DNA from: UBA2040 sp002384725
GTDB taxonomy: Bacteria > Bacteroidota > Bacteroidia > Flavobacteriales_D > Crocinitomicaceae
Length of the DNA: 64,000 bases
Direction: 5' to 3'
Assembly (NCBI GenBank): GCA_963926475.1
Contig: CAWUXE010000001.1
Span: 91,857 to 155,856 of the forward strand
The translations under genes and the position numbers were made by a program. The number at the start of each line of letters is the position of its first letter. Position 1 is the stretch's first letter. Of this stretch, positions 8,889 to 17,731 are shown one piece after another. The notes below the pieces were generated by a model. It made no database searches, had not been told where the DNA came from, and saw nothing but the letters and a program-made list of their open reading frames with translations.

Positions 8889-9743
8889 CTATTTCTTGTT
8901 ATCCGAAATAATATGAATATCTCTTTGAGGAAAAGGAATAGTGATGCCTTCTTCTTTCAAACGTCGGTAAATAATTCGACGAATATCCGATTTCAAATTT
9001 TCAACAGTAAAAACATCTTGGGTCCAAAAGAACAATTGAAAATCCAAAGATGAATCACCGAAATTTTTAAACCGAACGAAAGGTTCTGGTGACTTTTCAA
9101 TGAATTTATGACCTTTCATTACGCTTAGCAATACATCAATCACCTTTTCAACATCCGTTCCATAAGCAACTCCAATATCCACCATAAATCGCACACTGTC
9201 TGCATTGTGACTCCAATTTATAACCCGTTCTGAAACAAATTTGCTATTGGGAATGATAACGACCACATTGTCTCGTGTTATTATTTCAGAACTTCTAAGG
9301 TTGATTTCACTGACTTTACCTATTAACCCATCATCAGATTCCACCACATCACCAATTTTTATTGTTCCTTCAAAAAGGAGAAAAAACCCTGAAATTAGGT
9401 CTGCAAAAATAGTTTGTAAACCAAAACCAATTCCAACCAATAATGCGGCCGAAGCTCCGAGAAGGATGGTAACACCAAACCCGAGCGATTCTATCATCAG
9501 AACTATGGAGATAACCCAAGTGAAATATTTGGCTAGAAGGTATATTGAATGACGACGCTTTTTGTCGATGTGGCTTAAGAATGATTTCGGTCGTTCGACA
9601 ACTCTTCGAATTACATATAAAAGAATAGTTGTGCTCAATAGAACCAAAACGGTCAACAAAATGTTCCAGACTTGCATTATGTAAGGATCTTTGGGACTCC
9701 CAACTTTCAACAATTCAAAATTCATAAAATCATGCCACTCCAT
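8889..9743 (-). CDS. MscS family mechanosensitive ion channel
   Basis: The protein has three hydrophobic segments and then the MscS pore helix with its Ala/Gly pattern (GASAALLVGIGFGLQ), followed by LISGFFLLFEG and the beta domain containing GDVVE, VVIIPNSKF and NWSH. The C-terminal alpha/beta part ends with ITIPFPQRDIHI, typical of the family. It is an inner-membrane channel opened by membrane tension during osmotic downshock. The frame is open up to 9851, which would overlap efp and its promoter. I place the start at the ATG at 9743, giving 285 residues; ATG 9725 is an alternative. A second paralogue lies at 38031. Confidence 0.88.
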   Translation of the reverse strand: MEWHDFMNFELLKVGSPKDPYIMQVWNILLTVLVLLSTTILLYVIRRVVERPKSFLSHIDKKRRHSIYLLAKYFTWVISIVLMIESLGFGVTILLGASAALLVGIGFGLQTIFADLISGFFLLFEGTIKIGDVVESDDGLIGKVSEINLRSSEIITRDNVVVIIPNSKFVSERVINWSHNADSVRFMVDIGVAYGTDVEKVIDVLLSVMKGHKFIEKSPEPFVRFKNFGDSSLDFQLFFWTQDVFTVENLKSDIRRIIYRRLKEEGITIPFPQRDIHIISDNKK

Positions 9744-9817
9744 AAAACAAATTTGCACATTTTGAGTCGAAATATAACGAATAGTATCCTGCTTTCTCTC
9801 TTTTCGGATTAATTCTC

Positions 9818-9825
9818 TAAATTTG
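9818..9825 (+). promoter_or_regulatory. -7 promoter element TAAATTTG of efp
   Basis: TAAATTTG is an exact TAnnTTTG match, ending 19 nt before the efp ATG. It would place transcription start near 9830. It lies inside the longest possible reading of the divergent mscS gene, which argues for the shorter mscS start. Confidence 0.5.
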
Positions 9826-9844
9826 TTGGACTTAAAAAACAGAA

Positions 9845-10411
9845 ATGGCAAATACTTCAGATATAAAAAATGGACTTTGTATCAATTTCAATGGGAAATT
9901 GTGTCAAATCACCGAGTTTCAGCACGTAAAACCAGGAAAAGGTCCTGCTTTTGTTCGTACAAAAATGAAAGTTATTGAAACCGGAAAAGTGTTGGATAAT
10001 ACTTTTTCAGCGGGTCATAAAATTGAAATTGTTCGAATCGAAAATCGTGATTATCAGTATCTTTATGAGGAACCTGATTATTTCATTTTCATGAATAAGG
10101 ACACCTACGAACAAGTGAGTATCCCAAAACCGATGGTTGAAAAACCAGAGTTCTTACAAGAGGGAATGATGTGTAATATTCTTTTCCATGCGGAAGAGGA
10201 AATGCCTTTGGTTGTTGATCTTCCAATGCACATTGAATCGGAAGTAACTTACACAGAGCCCGGAATAAAAGGTGATACAGCGACGAATACCATGAAACCA
10301 GCAACGATTGCGACTGGAGCTGAAATTAGAGTTCCTTTGTTTATCGATACTGGCGAAAAAATAAAAGTGGATACGCGAACGGGTGTTTACGTTGAGCGAA
10401 TTAAGGATTAA
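9845..10411 (+). CDS. efp: elongation factor P
   Basis: The 188-residue protein has the three beta-barrel domains of EF-P and the signature region VKPGKGPAFVRTK. Lys32 at the tip of this loop corresponds to the residue that carries the modification in Lys-type EF-P. EF-P binds between the P and E sites of the ribosome and relieves stalling at polyproline. The C-terminal KVDTRTGVYVERI signature is present. It is transcribed alone, from a TAnnTTTG promoter, and ends in a strong hairpin terminator. No modification enzyme gene lies beside it in this window. Length and motifs are normal for the family. Confidence 0.97.
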   Translation: MANTSDIKNGLCINFNGKLCQITEFQHVKPGKGPAFVRTKMKVIETGKVLDNTFSAGHKIEIVRIENRDYQYLYEEPDYFIFMNKDTYEQVSIPKPMVEKPEFLQEGMMCNILFHAEEEMPLVVDLPMHIESEVTYTEPGIKGDTATNTMKPATIATGAEIRVPLFIDTGEKIKVDTRTGVYVERIKD

Positions 10412-10431
10412 TATTAAATTAAGGATTTAAA

Positions 10432-10464
10432 AAAGGTGTTTCTTAAATGAAACACCTTTTTTTA
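10432..10464. terminator. bidirectional intrinsic terminator between efp and convergent lipoprotein gene
   Basis: AAAGGTGTTTC (10432-10442) pairs perfectly with GAAACACCTTT (10449-10459) across a 6-nt loop. It is flanked by T-runs in both orientations, so it can end efp on the plus strand and the gene at 10462 on the minus strand. Confidence 0.9.
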
Positions 10465-11010
10465 TTTTGGAATTTGATGATCATAACTGAGAACCCGCTT
10501 TAGTTTCCAATCCCCATCTTCAATAATCCAAAGATGTGTGAATTTTGCCGTGTTCGTTTTTCTTGCCTTCTCCCCTTTTTCTTGTTGATAGAAATCGTGG
10601 ATCCCATTTTGAATTGCACCGTATAACTTTTGTTTATTATCTGTACAAAGTGGAAATACTTCCATGGATTCTTTTTTCAAGATTCGCCAAGTTTTAAAAG
10701 GTAAACCTTCAATACTAGCAATGCTTTTTATGAAATCTTGTTTCGTTTCGGTAATTCCGTGTTCGTCGTGATAAAACTCGAAGTCCATTGCAGTCATGGC
10801 TGAAACTTGCGAAGTGTCTATTTTATTGAACCCAATTTGAAAAAGCAGGCTGTCTTTTTCAAACAAGATTTCATACAGCTCGGTATTTTTTGAGTCTTCC
10901 GAGTCCTTTGTATCGTATAAACCTTCAGTCTTTTTGTTCGTGATTTGATCCGGATTACTAGAACAAGCGAACAATACTAGAACTAAAAAAAGGGAAAGAA
11001 GTTTTATCAT
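10462..11010 (-). CDS. DUF4440-like (NTF2 fold) lipoprotein
   Basis: The start ATG at 11010 is chosen because it gives a classic lipoprotein signal: MIKLLSLFLVLVLFACSSN, with lipobox LFAC and the lipidated Cys at residue 16. A longer frame begins at 11046 but would bury this signal. The mature part carries the DUF4440/SnoaL-type pattern, with a helix of LLFQIGFNK, FEFYHDEHGITETKQDFI, and C-terminal strands THLWIIEDGDWKLKRVLSYDHQ. This is an NTF2-fold, small-ligand or enzyme-like domain of unknown substrate. The gene stops 1 nt past the efp terminator and may be cotranscribed with rimO upstream (39-nt gap). Role unknown. Confidence 0.75.
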   Translation of the reverse strand: MIKLLSLFLVLVLFACSSNPDQITNKKTEGLYDTKDSEDSKNTELYEILFEKDSLLFQIGFNKIDTSQVSAMTAMDFEFYHDEHGITETKQDFIKSIASIEGLPFKTWRILKKESMEVFPLCTDNKQKLYGAIQNGIHDFYQQEKGEKARKTNTAKFTHLWIIEDGDWKLKRVLSYDHQIPK

Positions 11011-11049
11011 TTTCAAATCACTAGAAGTTTTGAAACCAATATTCAACTA

Positions 11050-12363
11050 TCAATCTACTACTTCACCATACAAATCGTAATGGTCAGCGGATGTAATTTC
11101 CACTTCAGCAAAATCTCCTAATCGAACAAACGCTTCTGATTTTTTCACTAAAACTTCATTGTCGACTTCTGGGGAATCAAATTCAGTTCGCCCAATGAAA
11201 TAATCACCTTCTGCTCTATCGAAAAGTACTTTGAAAGTTTTACCAATTTTTTCTTGATTTAACGAATAGCTAATATCGGATTGAAGTTCCATTATTTTAT
11301 CCGCTCTTTCTTTCTTGGTTTTTTCAGGCACATCATCTTCGAAATCATAAGCATGTGTGTTCTCCTCATGCGAATAGGTGAAAATCCCTAAACGTTCGAA
11401 TCGCATCTTTTCGACGAATTCATACATTTCTTGAAAATCTTCCTCTGTTTCACCTGGGTAACCTGCAATCAACGTTGTTCGGATAGCAATGCCGGGAACA
11501 GCTGCTCTAATGTCATTGACCAAATCTTCCGTTTTTTCTCTTGTAATTCCGCGACGCATGGCTTTCAACATACTTGTAGAACCATGTTGAAGTGGCATAT
11601 CCAGATAATTACAAATATTCGGTTTACGTTTCATCACCTCCAAAACATCCATCGGGAAGCCCGAAGGGAATGCGTAATGCAATTTAATCCAATCGATTCC
11701 TTCTACATCAGACAATGCTTCTAATAAATCTGCTAATGCTCTTTTCTTGTAAATATCTAAACCGTAATACGTTAAATCTTGAGCAATCAACATCAATTCT
11801 TTCACACCTTTGGCAGCCAAACTTTCCGCTTGCGTCACCAAATCTTCAATCGGAGTAGAAACGTGTTTTCCACGCATTAAAGGTATCGCACAAAAGGAAC
11901 ACGGACGATCACAACCTTCCGCAATTTTGAAGTATGCAAAGTGATTGGGCGTAGTCAACAATCGCTCACCAACCAATTCATGTTTGTAATCAGCCTTCAA
12001 TGTTTTTAACAAACGAGGAAGTTCACGAGTTCCAAAATAGGCATCCACTTCAGGGATTTCTTTCTCCAAATCGTCCTTGTATCGCTGTGACAAACAACCC
12101 GTCACATACACCTTGTCCACAAAACCAGCTGCTTTTGCATTTGCATATTGAACAATAGTATTGATCGATTCTTCTTTCGCATTATCGATGAACCCACAAG
12201 TATTGATGATTACTATTTCAGAGTCATCGCTAGTAGATTCATGTTCAACCTCGAAATTGTTCGCATGCAATTGTGCCATCAGGACTTCTGAATCGAAAAT
12301 ATTTTTCGAACAGCCCAAAGTGACAACATTGACCTTATTTTTCTTTAACGTTTTGGTCTTCAT
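11050..12363 (-). CDS. rimO: ribosomal protein S12 methylthiotransferase
   Basis: This radical SAM enzyme adds a methylthio group to the conserved Asp of ribosomal protein S12. All elements are visible in 437 residues: the N-terminal UPF0004 domain with Cys18, Cys56 and Cys90 binding the second iron-sulfur cluster; the radical SAM triad CDRPCSFC at Cys151, Cys155 and Cys158; and a C-terminal TRAM domain (FDRAEGDYFIGRTEFDSPEVDN). The ATG at 12363 sits four bases downstream of an exact TAnnTTTG element, which suggests a leaderless transcript. It is likely followed in the same transcript by the DUF4440 lipoprotein gene. Confidence 0.95.
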   Translation of the reverse strand: MKTKTLKKNKVNVVTLGCSKNIFDSEVLMAQLHANNFEVEHESTSDDSEIVIINTCGFIDNAKEESINTIVQYANAKAAGFVDKVYVTGCLSQRYKDDLEKEIPEVDAYFGTRELPRLLKTLKADYKHELVGERLLTTPNHFAYFKIAEGCDRPCSFCAIPLMRGKHVSTPIEDLVTQAESLAAKGVKELMLIAQDLTYYGLDIYKKRALADLLEALSDVEGIDWIKLHYAFPSGFPMDVLEVMKRKPNICNYLDMPLQHGSTSMLKAMRRGITREKTEDLVNDIRAAVPGIAIRTTLIAGYPGETEEDFQEMYEFVEKMRFERLGIFTYSHEENTHAYDFEDDVPEKTKKERADKIMELQSDISYSLNQEKIGKTFKVLFDRAEGDYFIGRTEFDSPEVDNEVLVKKSEAFVRLGDFAEVEITSADHYDLYGEVVD

Positions 12364-12367
12364 TTCG

Positions 12368-12375
12368 CAAAAGTA
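12368..12375 (-). promoter_or_regulatory. -7 promoter element TACTTTTG of rimO (leaderless geometry)
   Basis: Read on the minus strand, TACTTTTG is followed by CGAA and then the rimO ATG. With the usual -7 geometry of Bacteroidota promoters the transcription start would fall at or next to the start codon. Confidence 0.5.
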
Positions 12376-12383
12376 GTGAAATT

Positions 12384-12469
12384 AGAAGTAATAAATTAAG
12401 AAATAAGAAGGAAGAAGTGTGAAAAAGCTTAAAGATTTTGACACTTCTTATTTCTTAATTTTTACTTCT
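12384..12469. repeat. long imperfect inverted repeat (A/T-rich)
   Basis: The left arm at 12384-12420 and the right arm at 12441-12469 are complementary over about 29 bases around a 20-nt centre. The left arm carries an extra 7 nt (GGAAGAA). A T-run follows on the plus side and an A-rich tract on the other. It lies between the rimO start and the end of the upstream minus-strand gene, so it could terminate that gene, or be a copy of a dispersed intergenic repeat. Confidence 0.6.
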
Positions 12470-12476
12470 GATTTTT

Positions 12477-13013
12477 TTATAGTCTGTATTTTTTGAAAAA
12501 CGCGTCCCAATCCCACAGGAAAAGCTCTGTAATCTCGTTGAAACGTTGCAGAAAAATTGGATTCGGCTCTTTTAGTTGTCTGAAGTATTCGTCTTGGTAT
12601 TGAGCCAATTCGTATTTCGAGAAAATAGCTTTGGACATACCGTATACCAAATTCTTCGATGGATAATTAATATGATTCACGAATTTCTGGTAATCACTTA
12701 ACAACGGAGCAAATTCAGCAGGTGTCTTGTCAAAAACCGTTGCTAATTTTTTAATGACCAATTTCTGTAATTCCGCAGCAGGTTCAACATCTAGAACATT
12801 TTGGGCTAAAGTCATATTGGCGCCAAAAACGATCAAAATTAAATGATCCATTCCGAATGACTCAATATTCGGTGGTGTGACAAAAGCAAAGTCGTCCTTA
12901 ATCAAACTCGCTATTTCGTCATAGCTATTGTCAACTGAATCCAACAACATGTTTACAAACAGGTTAGAAAGTTGGTCTTCGTTGATTCGTCGTTTTAGTA
13001 TGGTGTTCAGCAT
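12477..13013 (-). CDS. conserved hypothetical protein
   Basis: A 178-residue soluble protein of mixed alpha content with no signal peptide or membrane segment. It is rich in Asp/Glu and aromatic residues, and the C-terminal part (FLQRFNEITELFLWDWDAFFKKY) forms an amphipathic helix. I do not recognise its family. It is a single gene, read towards rimO from which it is separated by a long inverted repeat, and it is divergent from the efflux operon. Codon use and AT content resemble its neighbours, which supports a real gene. Confidence 0.6.
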   Translation of the reverse strand: MLNTILKRRINEDQLSNLFVNMLLDSVDNSYDEIASLIKDDFAFVTPPNIESFGMDHLILIVFGANMTLAQNVLDVEPAAELQKLVIKKLATVFDKTPAEFAPLLSDYQKFVNHINYPSKNLVYGMSKAIFSKYELAQYQDEYFRQLKEPNPIFLQRFNEITELFLWDWDAFFKKYRL

Positions 13014-13217
13014 ATCGAAAGTTGAGCGTTAAACAAAGATACGACTTGATGGGAGCCGTTTCCCTCCGATAGTATTCTCTTTATCAACGTAGTTTTCAAC
13101 ATGAAAAATCATGGATATTAACATAATTGAACAAAGCCTGGGTTTATTCTGTTTCTTGTTATTAGTTTATCTGGCGAATATAATTTTTTTTAACGTTTTA
13201 TTCTCCCCGTCAATGTT

Positions 13218-13225
13218 TACTTTTG
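13218..13225 (+). promoter_or_regulatory. -7 promoter element TACTTTTG of efflux operon
   Basis: An exact TAnnTTTG match ends 19 nt before the ATG of the adaptor gene, in a 231-nt divergent intergenic region. The rest of that region holds no clear palindrome or regulator gene. Confidence 0.5.
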
Positions 13226-13244
13226 TAGCTCGAAAAAAATCTCA

Positions 13245-14363
13245 ATGAAACGCAATCAAATTATCATTCTTGGCTCTCTTTTGGTCATTTTTGCACTTAT
13301 ATTCTTCGCAATTGCTGCTAAGAAAAAACCGGTAGAGAAGGCGACAAAAGAAGAAGCTACTACTGTTTATGTTCCGATTCGAAAAGTAAAAAACGAAGAA
13401 AAAGAATTACAGATTATCTCTTATGGACAAGTAACTCCAATATCTGAAATTGATGTGGCCGTTGAGGTTCAGGGAAAATTAGAAAAAGGTCAAATTTTGA
13501 TGAAACCCGGTGTTAACTTTAGCAAAGGACAGATACTTTACAGAGTAAATAATGATGAAGCATTCTATTCCCTTAGCGCTAGAAAAACCCAATTATCTAA
13601 TTTGGTTGTTTCGGCTTTGCCTGATATTGAATTGGATTTTCCTGCCGAATTGAACAAATGGCTGAAGTTTAATGAGTCTATTCAAGTATCCAAAATGCTT
13701 CCTAGTCTACCTTCAATAAATTCTACAAAGGAAAAGATGTTTATGACATCCCGTGGCGTTCTTGCCGAGTATTACAACATCAGAAGTCAAGAAGCGAGAA
13801 TGGAAAAATACATTTACGTTGCTCCATTTTCAGGAACAGTGATTGAAACGTATGCTGAACCAGGAGCTATCGCGAATCCGGGCACAAGATTGGCGCGAAT
13901 TGCCAAAACAAATGATTTTGAAATAAAAGTTCCTATTTCGATTGAAAACATTGCCAATTACCAAAAAACAGGAATTGTTGTTTTCCATAATTCAGATGGA
14001 TTAATGATTGGGACGGGAACGATAAACCGTATCTCAGATGTGATCAACCAGCAAACGCAATCAATTGATGTGTATTACAATATTCGCCCAGTTTCTGGAC
14101 ATAAAATTTACAATGGGTTATTTTTGAATGCCGCCATCAATCAAAAAAGTATTTCTGAAAGTATTACCGTACCGAGATTGGCGGTAACAGACAATAAGGT
14201 AAGTATCCTTGAAAACGGGAAAGTCCTTTCAAAAAGCATTACGATCGTCGGAACGAAACCTGATTCGGTTTACATCTCCGGATTGAAGGATGGTCAAAAT
14301 GTGATTCTTGACAAGATAGAAGTCTACAAAAAAGGAAAAACATTTAAAGGAATAACACGATAG
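13245..14363 (+). CDS. RND efflux periplasmic adaptor subunit (HlyD/MFP family)
   Basis: A 372-residue membrane fusion protein. It begins with an uncleaved anchor or signal (about residues 5-25) and continues with the barrel-sandwich hybrid: EVQGKLEKGQILMKPGVNFSKGQ in the first half and YIYVAPFSGTVIETYAEPGA in the second. A helical hairpin lies between them and a beta-barrel plus membrane-proximal domain follows. It links the inner-membrane pump to the outer-membrane channel. It is the first gene of a three-gene operon: the pump starts 2 nt after its stop codon and the TolC-like gene overlaps the pump. No regulator is adjacent and the substrate cannot be inferred from the sequence. Confidence 0.9.
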   Translation: MKRNQIIILGSLLVIFALIFFAIAAKKKPVEKATKEEATTVYVPIRKVKNEEKELQIISYGQVTPISEIDVAVEVQGKLEKGQILMKPGVNFSKGQILYRVNNDEAFYSLSARKTQLSNLVVSALPDIELDFPAELNKWLKFNESIQVSKMLPSLPSINSTKEKMFMTSRGVLAEYYNIRSQEARMEKYIYVAPFSGTVIETYAEPGAIANPGTRLARIAKTNDFEIKVPISIENIANYQKTGIVVFHNSDGLMIGTGTINRISDVINQQTQSIDVYYNIRPVSGHKIYNGLFLNAAINQKSISESITVPRLAVTDNKVSILENGKVLSKSITIVGTKPDSVYISGLKDGQNVILDKIEVYKKGKTFKGITR

Positions 14364-14365
14364 AT

Positions 14366-17300
14366 ATGCGGAAATTCATCAATTTCTTTCTTGTACATCC
14401 CATTTGGGGAAATGCATTTATTGTGTTGGTTCTCATCTTTGGAATCTTCTCAATTGTGATGATGAGAAAGTCCTTTTTTCCTGAATTGGACCCCAAAACG
14501 ATCAACATTAATGTATTCTATTCCGGTGCATCTCCATCGGAAATGGAAGAAGGAGTTACCATTAAAATTGAGCAAGCTGTAAAAGGTCTCGACGGTATCG
14601 ATGAAATTAATTCAACCTCAGCGGAAAACACCGCCAACGTTTCTATTAAAGCATTTCAAGACACCGACATTGAAGAATTGTTGTCGGAAGTAGAAAACAC
14701 TGTCAATTCAATAAGTAGTTTTCCCCAAGGATCTGAACGTCCTATAATCACACGTATAAAATCAGGCGGAATGGGAAGTACCGCTGCATTTATTGGAATT
14801 GCTGCAAAGACTGAGAATGCACGAGCAAACGAATTAACAGATTTAGCCTCGAAAGTGGAACGCGATCTACTCAACACAAAAGAAATTACCGAAATTCGAA
14901 AAAATGGGTTCCCTGAGAAAGAAATTGCCATCAATGTAAGAGAGAATGACCTTTTGCGGTATGGAATGTCGATTCAGGAAGTTAGCACAGCCATTGCTTC
15001 GAAAAACTTGGATTTGACGGCTGGGCTAATCCGAGGTGGAGTTCAAGAAATGAGTATTCGTTCGAATAATCGAGGTACGACAGCGGAGGAAATCGACGAA
15101 ATCATTATTCGAACGACGCGCACGGGTGAAAAAATCGTTGTTGGCGACATCGCTGATGTTCAAATCGGTTATAGTGAAAATTCACAGCATTCCGAATACA
15201 ATGGAAAACCTTCGGTCTCGTTTCAAATTGAAAAAACACCGCTTCAGGATATTTCAAAAATCACAAGTGAGCTGCACAAGTACAAGGAGAAATTCAACAA
15301 AGAAAATCCGGATCATGAGTTCGTTATTTTATTCGAATTCAATGAAATGCTGAACCAGCGTATCGATTTACTCACCGGAAATGGATTGATGGGGTTGATT
15401 TTGGTTTTGATTTTTCTCGGCATCTTTTTGAATATTAAACTATCTGCATGGGTAGCCTTTGGAATTCCTTTTTCCTTTTTAGGCATGTTCATCATTGGTT
15501 CCGTTTACGGCATGTCCATCAATATGATTTCTCTTTTCGGAATGATCTTGGTTGTCGGGATTCTAGTCGATGATGGAATTGTAATTGCCGAAAACATTTA
15601 TTCTCACTTTGAAAGAGGGAAAACAGCAAAACAAGCTGCACTCGATGGAACGATGGAAGTTTTGCCTTCCGTCTTCTCTTCTGTTCTGACAACAATGGTT
15701 GCGTTTTCTGTTCTTTTATATGTAGAAGGACTAGAAGTGATGCGCGAAATGGCTTTCGTTGTTCTCGCTTGTTTGGCCTTTAGTTTGATCGAAGCGTTTA
15801 TCATTTTGCCGGCTCACCTTGGACACAAAACCATTCTCTCAGAGCCAAAAGAACCCAAATATTCCATCAGAACTGGATTGCTATTATTCGCCGTTGCTAT
15901 ATTCGTTATTTGGCTAGGCAGTTATTTAATGTCGTTGGTAGATTTAAGCTTATTGACTCTGCTGTTTCCTTTCGGACTATTTGCAGTGGGAGGCTATTTG
16001 TTCATGCAAGGTTTTTCTAATTCTCCGTTAGAAAAAATAGTTCGTGGAAATGCTGACAAGGGTATAAAATACGTTCGCGACAATTTTTTCAAAACAGCCG
16101 TAGAAACTTTCGTAGGGAAGAATTTTAAAATGTACAATCTGACTTTTTTCGTTCCTTTATTAATCACGGTTATAACAATTGGTATGATGGTAACCAAAAC
16201 CATTGGTTTCACCTTCTTCCCTGATATTCCACCTGATTTCTTCAATGTAGAAGCGGCGTACAAGCCGGGCGATAACATACAGAAAACAGAAAAATTCATT
16301 GAAGTTGCCAGCGAGATTCTGAAAGAGGAAAACGAAAGAATTATCAAAGAAAAAGGCGACTCGCTTGTTCGATATTCTACGTCTAACATAGGTTTTACCT
16401 CAAATTTGGGACAAGTCGGGAACCACACAGGATCGTTGATGGTTTTCTTGAACAACGAAGGTTCCAGTACTCCTGCTGATACATTGATGGCTCGGGTGAA
16501 CCGCAGAATTAATGCAACAGAAGAAGGGAAATTAGCACAAAACATCAACGTTGGAGGATTCAATCGTTTTGGAAAAGAAATCGAAATGGGATTGACTTCA
16601 TCGGATGAGAACGCTTTGCTCGAAGCGAAGGAATTGTTCAAAAGTGAATTGAAAGCAATTCCGGGCGTTTTTAACGTGAAAGACAATATGCCACCAGGTC
16701 GTTTTGAGGTGTATTTAAACATGCGCCCTCAGGCAGAGATTTATGGAATAACTAAAAATGAAGTGTTAACACAAATTCGTCAAGGATTTTTTGGGTCGGA
16801 AGCCCAACGTGTAATTATCGGAACGGACGAAGTAAAAGTGTGGGTCCGTTTCACGAAAGAGGACAGAAATAGCCTGTCTGATTTAGAAAACATGCGCATT
16901 CGTTCTGCGCAAGGATTGACTATTCCATTGAAAGAGCTGTGTGATTTTGATTTGGGCAGAGCTCCAGAAAGTTTGAAGCGCCGCAATGGTCAACGTATTA
17001 TCAAAGTAGATGCAGAATGTACCGATCCAGACAAAGTGGCTGAAATCAACTCTGATATTCGAGAAAAAACCGTTAAGAAAGTAAAACAAGTCTTCCCTCA
17101 AATTCAAACCGTGTCCTTGGGACAATTTGAACGAAGTCAGAAAACAGGCAGTTCCATGATGTACGTGGCAATAGTGGCCTTGGTCATTATGTTTATCGTA
17201 ATTTCTTTGCACTTCAATAATGTTAGACAATCCTTCTTGATTATGCTCGTTATTCCAGCTGGAATTGCCGGTGCCATTCTCGGCCATGGATTAATTGGAA

Positions 17301-17731
17301 TTCCGGTCTCCATTCTTTCCGTTTTCGGAATGATTGCCTTAACGGGAGTTTTGGTAAACGATGCCATCGTCTTTTTAGATCGATACAATTCACTTTTGCT
17401 AGAAGGTTATACGGTACGAAAGGCAGCTCTCGAAGCAGCTAGTTCTCGTTTTAGACCTATACTTTTAACTTCGGTTACAACGGTCGCTGGTCTTTTACCC
17501 ATGATAGCTGAAACTAGTATGCAAGCCCAATTTTTGATTCCAATGGCCTCATCTATTGCGTTCGGCGTCTTGTTTGGAACGATATTTATTTTATTTTTCT
17601 ACCCTTCGGCCATTATGTTCTGGAATGGATTTGGAAAAACCAGAACAAGGATTTGGACGGGCGAAAAAGTTACTCGTTTGGATGTAGAACCAGTCATTAA
17701 ATTTCAAAGAAAAAAGAGTGAAATTCATTAA
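14366..17731 (+). CDS. RND efflux transporter, inner-membrane pump (AcrB/MdtB-like)
   Basis: This 1121-residue transporter has the usual two-fold repeat: TM1 at the N-terminus (hydrophobic from residue 13), a large periplasmic loop, TM2-6 around residues 335-500, then TM7, a second loop and TM8-12 near the C-terminus. The proton-relay Asp pair is present in TM4 at residues 402-403 within GILVDDGIVIAEN. The second-half counterpart reads GVLVNDAIVFLDRY. The Asp pair favours a drug- or lipid-type exporter over the heavy-metal type. It is somewhat longer than average because of an extra membrane-associated insert around residues 495-560. Second gene of the operon; its end overlaps the TolC-like gene by 14 nt. 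Confidence 0.93.
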   Translation: MRKFINFFLVHPIWGNAFIVLVLIFGIFSIVMMRKSFFPELDPKTININVFYSGASPSEMEEGVTIKIEQAVKGLDGIDEINSTSAENTANVSIKAFQDTDIEELLSEVENTVNSISSFPQGSERPIITRIKSGGMGSTAAFIGIAAKTENARANELTDLASKVERDLLNTKEITEIRKNGFPEKEIAINVRENDLLRYGMSIQEVSTAIASKNLDLTAGLIRGGVQEMSIRSNNRGTTAEEIDEIIIRTTRTGEKIVVGDIADVQIGYSENSQHSEYNGKPSVSFQIEKTPLQDISKITSELHKYKEKFNKENPDHEFVILFEFNEMLNQRIDLLTGNGLMGLILVLIFLGIFLNIKLSAWVAFGIPFSFLGMFIIGSVYGMSINMISLFGMILVVGILVDDGIVIAENIYSHFERGKTAKQAALDGTMEVLPSVFSSVLTTMVAFSVLLYVEGLEVMREMAFVVLACLAFSLIEAFIILPAHLGHKTILSEPKEPKYSIRTGLLLFAVAIFVIWLGSYLMSLVDLSLLTLLFPFGLFAVGGYLFMQGFSNSPLEKIVRGNADKGIKYVRDNFFKTAVETFVGKNFKMYNLTFFVPLLITVITIGMMVTKTIGFTFFPDIPPDFFNVEAAYKPGDNIQKTEKFIEVASEILKEENERIIKEKGDSLVRYSTSNIGFTSNLGQVGNHTGSLMVFLNNEGSSTPADTLMARVNRRINATEEGKLAQNINVGGFNRFGKEIEMGLTSSDENALLEAKELFKSELKAIPGVFNVKDNMPPGRFEVYLNMRPQAEIYGITKNEVLTQIRQGFFGSEAQRVIIGTDEVKVWVRFTKEDRNSLSDLENMRIRSAQGLTIPLKELCDFDLGRAPESLKRRNGQRIIKVDAECTDPDKVAEINSDIREKTVKKVKQVFPQIQTVSLGQFERSQKTGSSMMYVAIVALVIMFIVISLHFNNVRQSFLIMLVIPAGIAGAILGHGLIGIPVSILSVFGMIALTGVLVNDAIVFLDRYNSLLLEGYTVRKAALEAASSRFRPILLTSVTTVAGLLPMIAETSMQAQFLIPMASSIAFGVLFGTIFILFFYPSAIMFWNGFGKTRTRIWTGEKVTRLDVEPVIKFQRKKSEIH

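Noticed and set aside
15994..16722. 242-codon minus-strand open frame
   Set aside because: It lies wholly inside the plus-strand RND pump gene, which has strong motifs in its own frame; the translation of the minus frame has no recognisable domain.
16883..17287. 134-codon minus-strand frame in the RND pump
   Set aside because: Overlaps conserved transmembrane codons of the pump; translation has no family signal.
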